In this document: positions 56,571 to 64,000 of the stretch, piece by piece | How the letters are laid out: each line of letters starts with the position of its first letter | Numbering within the stretch: position 1 is the stretch's first letter | NCBI GenBank assembly: GCA_944548615.1 | Contig: OX155963.1 | Span: 16,668,771-16,732,770 of the forward strand | Length of the DNA: 64,000 nucleotides | From: Micropterix aruncella | Taxonomy: Eukaryota > Arthropoda > Insecta > Lepidoptera > Micropterigidae | Direction: 5' to 3' | Program-made: the position numbers and the translations under genes | The notes under the pieces: model-generated | The model's database searches: none | Told to the model about the DNA's origin: nothing | What the model saw: only the letters and a program-made list of their open reading frames with translations

Positions 56571-58004
56571 CAATAGCTGGTGATCGATTCAGAGTCTCTT
56601 CGATCTCTTTACATATAAATGATTTTAGATCTTAACTGTATTTTGATGGCAACTTCAATGGTTTTGCAGTGACTGAGACGCTGGATATATTAATTTTATT
56701 CGTCATCTACCAATTAAACTAAAAAGCGTCTGGTAAGAAAATCATCTGAAAACTATTTATTACTCTGGAAGAAGCACCAAATACTAATATTAGTCGTTTT
56801 CGACAGTCAATTTCCCTTAGGACAACTTCACGCTATAACCATAACCTTAAATAGAGTGTATTACTCCATCAAATGTTAACCAACATTCCAAATTTGAAAT
56901 TAAAACTCCTAATAGGTATGTTATCATTACGTAAAACAATTAAGTATGTAATACTCAGTAGTACTCGTGACTAGTGACCTATCGTACTTACAACCGTAAA
57001 TCAATGGTCCGATATGATTTTGGAAAAAAACCACCCACATTTTAGGGCTAAGGGAAAAGTTAAAAAAAGCGTATAGAGATATACCTATTTGTTTCTAAAT
57101 ATTCATACCAAATTTCCGTAAAATCGAAAAATTTGGTAGTTTAGACTTTATGACCACGTTTCTCGAAAATAACAAGTCGCAAAGTTACAATTTCACTAGT
57201 TACGTATTCACAATAACGGGTGTATCTCGAATATTTTTAAACACTTATGACAAAAGTCACTACTGTAAAAAAAATACTCAGAAAAGGAAATAGTGTGCAT
57301 GGCGCTTGAAATTTGAAAATATATAATAACAAAAAAATGTAAATTGTCTAAAAAGAAGTGGTAGAAAAATACTCCAAAGTTATTGAGGTGAGAAATTGAG
57401 GGGTAATTCAAATAAGACAGAACTCAGCCGTCATTTGTGTCACAATCTTTGTCCTTCTATGGTATTTGATAGAACTGTCGTGAAATTAATAAAATGGAGC
57501 GTAGAAAGTGTGACCAAAAATGTCAGCTCGAAGAATTCAACAGGTATTCTATGTCTCAAAGATGTTCTTTCATTTTAATCGACGTCATCTGAAATATTTT
57601 AAAATGAACTTGTACAAACTGACAAAATCGTTCGACGTCTTGGGCGACAGGGTGCTGTTTTAGTAATTAATTAGACTAGGAAAAGTGTCAAGTGGTAATT
57701 CCGGATTAACAACACAATACAATGCAAAATAATTTAAATTCATCCACCTCTGGGACTGAGTAAAAAAATCGGTTGTCTGTAAATCGGTTTACTGGCGATA
57801 GTTGAACGTGACAACGTCATAAGAAAATACTGATGGAATGGTTGCATTTGAAGCAGTTTCATTTAAGATTCTGATATTGTTTATTACAAACACCCAAAAA
57901 TATATGCTTTTATACTCACCACCGATTTAACTACAACATGTAAATGTATTATTGTATAGCAGTATAATTGTATAATTGTTTATTGTTTAAAGTTTATTGT
58001 TTTT
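56571..58004. other. AT-rich spacer, nothing recognised
   Basis: The first part may still include mariner N-terminal sequence, unreadable to me. Otherwise no gene or matched repeat. Confidence 0.35.
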
Positions 58005-58200
58005 TTAATTTGAAAGTTTGAAATCTCAAACTGTTAAATAACGGTTTGAGAAGCGTTTGAGCACGCTGCGCCATCTAGCGGTAGGTAATACGTCGTAAAT
58101 AAACAATATCAGCGACATTTTACCAACCGCTAGATAGCGCATCGTAATGATAGCTTTTCATACTTTTTAATTTTTTTTTAAATAAAAGTTGCTTACTTCG
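58005..58200 (+). repeat. Family D repeat with palindrome (copy 3)
   Basis: TTTGAGCACGCTGCGCCATC then TAGCGGTAGGTAAT pair with ACCAACCGCTAGATAGCGC at about 58121-58140, around an AATAAACAATATCAGCGAC centre. It ends in an A/T-rich segment with AATAAAAGTTGCTTACTT, as in the 42-kb copy. Confidence 0.75.
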
Positions 58201-60840
58201 TTGCACTTCGTTGTACCCACAAGAAAATTGTCCGTTCAGTAATAACATTCCGTATATCAAGAATACATATAAAATTATGTCAAGAATTTAAATCAATCTA
58301 GTGATTTTCATTCGTACTATTTTAGACTGAGGTTAGTAAATAATTCTTGTCGCAACCGGTAGATGGCAGCATTTATATTGAATAATAAATATAATAAATG
58401 GAACGCCTCAGAGCGAGGTAACGCCGCATGAGTCATGTTTTTTCGTGCGTGCAGCCGGTCCATCGAATTATAAGACGTTGTCACGTCAAAAAAATCAGGA
58501 CATGTTCACAAGTGTGTAATTGTAACGTATGAATATTGAAAAGTCACAAAATGTGGCTGGTGAATTCGTGAACATTTACTGGTAGTACAAGACTAGTAAC
58601 TTTATTTCCGAGAAACATCAGTAACTTAAAATATTCACATGAAAAATTTACCAGTGAATAAGTTGACTTGTAACTTTAAGAAACTGGGCCCTGGCAGGAG
58701 CGAAATAACTAGATAAATATCGTATGCCATCTAATCAGATGTCCACCCTACAGAGCACGACCGTCGAAATGCGTTATGGTAATTTCGCCAACAATCGTAC
58801 GCAGGCGTCGTTTTACAAAGCGCAAATAAACGCGAACGTGGCCCCCACCCAACGCCAAAGATTAATGAGTCTTTAGTCGAGAGCTGCCTCATTGTTAATT
58901 GTCGTCCAATTTTTTGTCTTTTTGCTTACAATATAATAGGAGTCTTCGTATGGCAGAAAACCTGCGTTGGACTTCGTTGAAACTGCCGCTGTGCGGTTAT
59001 ATAACTTCAGAAAAGTTGTATCGACCAAAATATTAGTCCATGGGTTTTACCAATAAAGTTTTGTAATATTTATTGGCATTTATATATTATATCATTGTAA
59101 CAAATCTGAATTATTTGGACGTCCTGAATTTTATTGTTATTTATATGTCTAATTTTACTTAACTAGATACTAATTTGGATTGTTTATATTATGACATTTA
59201 TTTAAATCATGGATTATAAAGAGTACTACGTTTTCGCAGTTATGATTTTGCGACGAAACGCAACGTATAGAGGGCACTCATAGTGCCAACATTGATTATT
59301 CTTCTATTACGTTCAGTAGCCCAATAGTTGGCGCTCTAAACACGCCTATATGGTATATTATCTATAAATAAAAAGCAATAATATATAACAAACAAATTTT
59401 AAAACCACGGCTGTAATTATTTTAATAATATCTACATAAAGATCATAATTTTTTAATCTGGTGGCACAGGTTTTCGTACATAATAATGCACGTGCTTTAT
59501 TAATCAAATAGATTAATATATGCCATTCTAACCGCTCCGTATTATTTATTTCTGTGGTGTAATCAGCCTGTATAAAATTGCGATAGATGGCACTAATAAC
59601 TGAATATTATTATAGTTATCATTAATTAAATAAATGAGTTTTATAATCAATCACACCTTTTTTTAAAAACCATGTCAATGTTAGCTCGATAGCCAAAGAT
59701 AACAGATAGCCAATTACATTGCTTTTAGTTTTGCCGAATGCTATCAGCGCCACCTGCATGTCGCCGGCGCAGATGGGTTGTAAAAACGTAGTATGGCATT
59801 GAGTAATATAATACACTATCTATATAGTCAATGTTAAAAACATTCTACATTAAAGTTTAATTCCTGTATTCATCATTACTAATTTATATTAGGCTCAAAT
59901 AGCTGGTACATACATGTACGAGGTAATATTGTCTGTCTAAGTTACTACAGACGTTAGTCCAGTTAGGATATTATATTAGGTTTTTATTTTTTTATAATAA
60001 AGCGTAATTTGTTTAGTCTTCATAAATTAAATAAATATATAAATACTTTATTTATGCAATGGGTGATGATTGTTTTTCATGACGTTGTTTTTTTTTTTGC
60101 TTTATTAAAAACAAAATGAACCTCAAAAGCTCGAAACTCTTGCTTTAACTGACATGCACGTATCTCAGAATTTGAAAGGCTTTCTACGAGAACGAGCCGA
60201 CAAACACAGCAATACAGCATTATTTTATTATTACTTATATAAGAACTGATATACTGATATCCGAAAACGTTGAAATCATTTGTCTGTGAAATGTGGTTCC
60301 ATTGGAGCATGGCAAATATCATGACTCATAACTAACAAGGCCAACAAGAAAAACCGACCCTATTCTATAAAAAGTAATAATTTCGGGACAGACGACTCAT
60401 TTTCGAAATGTTTATTGCTATTTTTATGGATTTAGCCGCGCTTCCGCGGATAACTTCCATTTCGACCAGGCCACTTCATTCTTTTCGTATCTATTGTTGC
60501 GTATAGGTAGCTACCTAGTTTTATTGGGGGGGACTTTTTATTGGTTCGATTTTTTGCAACGATTGCATATTGGGTTTGATCAATCGACTACTGAATTAGG
60601 TGACTTTTTATGTGAATATTCAATACAAATATTCAGTAGATCACGAGCAGTCAATTATTATTACTTTATCAATTAGATTAGGTCAGGGATTTTACATACT
60701 GCTTTTGTCGTAGCACAGTTTTACATTCCCGGCCCACCAGCCAAAAATATCCATTTCGAGTACCCCTGAGACGACGATTAAGACCATTTCCAGATTAAAG
60801 TATATATGTGAGTCTGTCTATGTCTCTCTGTCTGAATGTA
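58201..60840. other. AT-rich spacer, nothing recognised
   Basis: The segments at 58360-58500 and 58690-58890 are GC-richer. CGAAACGCAACGTATAGAGG at about 59253 resembles CGAAACGCAACGTGTAGATG at about 20707, a very short shared motif. Open frames at 59622-59816, 60077-60322 and 60494-60676 show no known motif. Confidence 0.35.
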
Positions 60841-60844
60841 TGTA

Positions 60845-61275
60845 TTTATTACACGACTGACCAACAAAAAAAGAGTGTAATGTGTTCAGGGTTCATCTAT
60901 ATATGTCTTCCGTTTCTTTATTCCACCATAACTTCTAAACGCTTGCACCGATTTAAAAGTATGTGGCATTTCTAGAACCGTTATATTACTCCGAGTGTCT
61001 AGCGTAGCTTAACTGTCCAAATATAAAGTAAATAGTTATCTAAATGTCCAAATCTACAAATGTCAATAAATTAACATAAATATATCGTGGTTGGTGTCAA
61101 ATCTAAGGTCTGATTAAGAACATTTCGAAAATATTGTGGTTGTGGTTTATGTATTGATAAATACATAAACCACAAATATTAGGTAAATACCCCGTAATAA
61201 AAATAATTATAAAAACAGTAGTTCATTTTGTGTAACGACAGTCGTGTTTTTTATTCATTTTATTATATTTACTAG
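60845..61275 (-). repeat. Family A repeat (copy 5)
   Basis: ACACGACTGACCAACAAAAA, AGTGTAATGTGTTCAGGGTT, CACCATAACTTCTAAACGCT, CTACAAATGTCAATAAATTA and TGTAACGACAGTCGTG. This copy contains an extra hairpin at 61136-61181, where TGTGGTTTATGTATT is followed at once by its complement AATACATAAACCACA. Family B follows directly. Confidence 0.8.
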
Positions 61276-61279
61276 ATCC

Positions 61280-61450
61280 TTTACGATAGCGCCCAAACGC
61301 TTAATCCGATTAAGCTAAAATTTCATATGCAGGCATCATTTGGTCATGACAAGAGTTGAAAAGATTGTGGTTGATTGTGGTCCACCGGGGCACTAGTCAT
61401 TATATCAATATCGAAATATTGGACTTAAGACTTGAAATTTACCAAATTTT
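61280..61450 (+). repeat. Family B repeat (copy 4, inner piece)
   Basis: ACGATAGCGCCCAAACGCTT, TGCAGGCATCATTTGGTCAT, GTTGAAAAGATTGTGGTTGA, GTCCACCGGGGCACTAGTCA and ATTGGACTTAAGACTTGAAA. It starts a few bases after family A. Confidence 0.75.
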
Positions 61451-61484
61451 ACAGATTATTGTTTGTTTGTTTGTTTGTTTGTTT

Positions 61485-61718
61485 AATTGTCATACGATAA
61501 TCTCTTCCAACCAACCATACTATGAAGTGATTATATGTATGTATGTGTGCGTTAAATATGCGTGAAAGTGTGTGTCTTGTTATTGCATTCGATCGACAGA
61601 ATTAAAATACAAATCCGTTAATTTTATCCCAACGGTGAATGTTATCCCAGACGGTAATCAAACCCTGAACCTTACAATGTAAGATCAGGTGACCTAAGCA
61701 CTATGCCACCGAGCCGTG
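61485..61718 (-). mobile_element. tRNA-derived SINE (copy 3)
   Basis: Full-length by comparison with 51203-51424. ATACGATAATCTCTTCCAAC opens the 3' side, TTCGATCGACAGAATTAAAA lies in the body, and the head carries decayed A- and B-box sites (B box changed to GGTTTGATTACC). All three SINE copies in the window point to the minus strand. Confidence 0.85.
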
Positions 61719-61829
61719 TCGAGATGCCTTATATCTATAAGAGATATCATATACCTATAAGATACACTAATAATATTTAAGTTCTGCCATTAATTTCAAT
61801 CAAATATTAACGCTGTTGGCGCTTTGGCC

Positions 61830-62000
61830 CAGCACCGCCCTTAGACGGAAAACGAAGCGCGCCGCCCGAGGCATTTAAAACGGAATCCGACCGGGTTCGT
61901 CCGCCGGCCGAGAGAGGGCGCTTATCGATTTTATTTATGAAATTAATAATCAGATTAAAACCGTCCTTGGCTACTTGCCGGGGAAACTTTGGGGAGACAC
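61830..62000 (+). repeat. Family B outer piece
   Basis: GGAAAACGAAGCGCGCCGCC, CGAGAGAGGGCGCTTATCGA, TTTTATTTATGAAATTAATA and CCTTGGCTACTTGCCGGGGA, the same sequence as 38810-39000 in reverse. It ends at the CCGG motif common to the family. Confidence 0.65.
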
Positions 62001-62217
62001 AACCGATTTATGTATTTGTATGTTTATTTTTAAAGGAGAATTTCACTCTTTGGGCCCACCCTCCAATAACAATAGACCATATATCATATAAAAGATTTTT
62101 TTATGTAGATATTATAAATACCTATATGACAGCTCTTCTTAATTCGTAGTGGGTAAAAATTTACATACGGCAATAGATCTCGGTAGTGGTTGGTTTTACA
62201 TGGTGAGTCGCGTAAGA

Positions 62218-62590
62218 CAGTGATATTTAATCAGTGGGTCGCGACCCCTGGGGAGTCTCGAAGAAACCCCCGGGGGGTCGCAGGCTATCTAAAATAAAGA
62301 AAACGAAAATAATACAAAATCCTTATTTACATAATATGCAAGCATTTGCAGCTTCGGAAGAGAAACATGTGTTTTGCTATTGCTTTTACAAAATTTTATG
62401 TTGATCTATGACGGAAGCAGTTAGGCTCAGCTTCGAAAGTGGTTTTCGCCATTGTTTTTACAAAAACTTTATTTATTGTATGCATACAGTTACAGCGGTG
62501 GAAAAGAAAACAGTATAAGGGAAGGTCGCATAATACTTTTATTTTTTTTAACCAAAAGGGTCGCGATCTAAAAAAGCTTGAAAAACACTG
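62218..62590. mobile_element. hAT-like miniature element, 373 bp
   Basis: The left end starts CAGTGATATTTAATCAGTGG and reaches GTCGCGACCCC. The right end, in reverse complement, starts CAGTGTTTTTCAAGCTTTTT and reaches ATCGCGACCC. CAGTG termini with an inner GGGTCGCGA motif are common in hAT elements. The flanking octamers GCGTAAGA and GGATAAGA agree at 6 of 8, consistent with a worn 8-bp duplication. There is no transposase inside. Confidence 0.75.
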
Positions 62591-62594
62591 GGAT

Positions 62595-62785
62595 AAGACA
62601 TGCGAGACGAAGAGCTGCATTCGACGCGGCGCCGCGGCGGGTGTTACGTAGGTCATCAGTTGTTGTTTGGCTTTTTTTGCTGAATAATATTTTTATGTTG
62701 TGCAATAAAGGATAAGTAGTAATAATAGTAATAATAAGATAATAATAACAATATTTCTTAACAGACATTTCTCGTCAAAGACGTA
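62595..62785 (-). repeat. Family P repeat (copy 2)
   Basis: The reverse complement of 34185-34400: TGCATTCGACGCGGC, GTGTTACGTAGGTCATCAGT, TTGTTTGGCTTTTTTTGCTG, a TAATAATAGTAATAATAAGA segment and TTAACAGACATTTCTCGTC. It directly follows the hAT-like element. Confidence 0.65.
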
Positions 62786-63360
62786 ATAATTGGAATATGT
62801 AAAACTCAAGTACAACTAAGACATTATATGTGTGATTGGTTAATGGGCCCAGGATTTATAAAAGTAGTGGCATTATCCTGTATGTGATACTTGTAAGGTT
62901 GGGAATTGATTGTATACGTTTTTTCGCATACCTTTCAGCCTTGAGAAAACTCACGTCAGTTTGTATAAAACCATATCATCATGCTGAGGTACTTGGAGTT
63001 TCTAAGACTTAAGCGAACGCTACAAGCTCAATATTTGTCGTAACCTGTATCATAATCGGTAATAATATGTGTGAGGAATTACAGTTTAATCCCACACTGC
63101 TTATGAATCTTTTCAGTCAGTACGCCGATAATTATTCATTGCAGTGTTGGGTCAATCGACTAAGTTTTTCAATCGACTAATCAATCGTGATTCATTTAGT
63201 CACGACTAATTTAGTCGTGAGTAAAGTAAATTGAAATAATCATGACTAAATTAATTAGTCGGTAATCGTCTATTATGACTAACTTGCTCTAAATGCCACC
63301 CGACAATTATTTCTACTATATCTATTGGCTGATTGTACTTAGATTCAAACCGGTTTTGCC
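62786..63360. other. Spacer with ATTTAGTCATGACTAA-type motifs
   Basis: A cluster of GACTAA/TTAGTC motifs at 63155-63285 (about ten copies in both orientations). It may be the end of a TIR element, but I could not find its other end. No gene. Confidence 0.5.
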
Positions 63361-63365
63361 ATACA

Positions 63366-63515
63366 GTCGCTTGGTCGGACGGCCGGTTGGTCGGCCGGTC
63401 GGTCGACCAGTCGGCCGGTCGGTCACCCAGTCGGCCGGGCGGTCGCTAAGTCGACCGGCCGACCGACCGACCGACCGGCCGACCGACCGTCTGACCGACC
63501 GATCTACATATATGA
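63366..63515. repeat. GGTC array that switches to GACC
   Basis: A 4-bp-unit array. The first part reads as GGTCGGCCGGTCGGTC, and after about 63450 the units change to GACCGACCGACCG. The two halves are thus inverted relative to each other. The 87-codon and 70-codon frames rich in GRPVGRPV and DRPTDRPT are repeat artefacts. Confidence 0.9.
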
Positions 63516-63519
63516 ATAA

Positions 63520-63645
63520 ATATATAAACCACAAATATTTCGCAAAAAAACCGTAATAAAAATATTTATAAATACAGTAATTCAGTTTTTGTAACGGCAG
63601 TCGTGATTTTTATGTATTTTAATATATCTATCTGTTTCAGGTTTC
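63520..63645 (-). repeat. Family A fragment inside the array
   Basis: ATATAAACCACAAATATTTC, GCAAAAAAACCGTAATAAAA and TTGTAACGGCAGTCGTGATT match the 5' end of family A in reverse. The GACC-type arrays lie on both sides of it. Confidence 0.75.
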
Positions 63646-63651
63646 TATATT

Positions 63652-64000
63652 ACTATACCGGCCTACCAACTGTCCGGCTGACCGGCTGGCCGACCCACCG
63701 ACCCGTCGATCAGCCGACCGTCTGACCGATCGGCCAACCGACCGGCCGATTGACCTAGCGTCCGACCGACCGACCGACCGGCCGACCGACCCAGCGACCA
63801 AACTGCCGACCGACAGACCGACTAACTGACCGACCGGCCGACCGACTAACCGACTTACTGACTGACCGGCCGATCGGCGGACTGGGTCAGCGACCGGCCG
63901 ACTGGCCGACCGACGGGCCGTCCAACCGGCCGACCAACCGAGCGACCCTGCGGCGAAACCGGTGAGAAGAAGGCGAGGCCGGCCGAGCGACCGACCGACC
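63652..64000 (+). repeat. GACC/CCGA-type array, runs off the window
   Basis: About 350 bp of imperfect GACC, GGCC and GACT tetramers such as CCGACCGACCGACCGGCCGA. It is GC-rich amid AT-rich DNA and continues beyond base 64000, so its full size is unknown. Confidence 0.92.

Noticed and set aside
63293..63556. GRPVGRPV / DRPTDRPT open frames on both strands
   Set aside because: Translation of a tetranucleotide array; no independent coding evidence.

Overview
This looks like a stretch of insect nuclear genome, most likely a moth or butterfly. The base composition is AT-rich and I recognise no intact host gene. Short helitron-like elements of a kind common in Lepidoptera, tRNA-derived SINEs, and CR1-like, RTE-like and Jockey-superfamily LINE fragments are packed together. 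The order-level assignment rests on family resemblance from memory, not a search.

Almost everything recognisable is a transposable element (TE) or its debris. No TE coding region is intact. 0-9 kb: a gypsy-type integrase tail, a 460-bp TA array and AT-rich spacers. 9-17 kb: a decayed RTE LINE, a 120-bp-unit repeat, a 150-bp-arm inverted repeat, the best LINE of the window (12.0-14.3 kb, minus strand, one in-frame stop) and a LINE tail with a SINE in it. 17-27 kb: GC-richer repeat family H, an RNase-H-type LINE tail, a 696-bp helitron, two family A repeats facing each other, and a second copy of the 12-kb LINE.

27-38 kb: a 657-bp Harbinger element with both terminal inverted repeats (TIRs), TAA target duplications and the 5' part of a transposase; several CR1-like LINE tails; and an RTE tail with a perfect 12-bp target duplication inside another repeat. 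38-47 kb: palindromes, two 219-bp helitrons of about 97% identity, a 2.2-kb fold-back structure whose arm recurs alone at 53.5 kb, a mariner pseudogene and an ATCGATG-rich TIR element. 47-64 kb: more LINE tails, SINEs, family H copies, a heavily decayed second mariner, a hAT-like miniature element, and a GACC-type array running off the window end.

The parts do not act as one pathway. They form a nested insertion record. Repeat families named here by letter (A, B, C, D, F, G, H, I, P) are my labels for sequences I could match between places in the window. I found no CRISPR array, operon, intact tRNA or rRNA, and no previously undescribed functional system that I could defend. The closest candidates are the fold-back family at 40-42/53 kb and the multi-copy family H, whose biology I cannot name.
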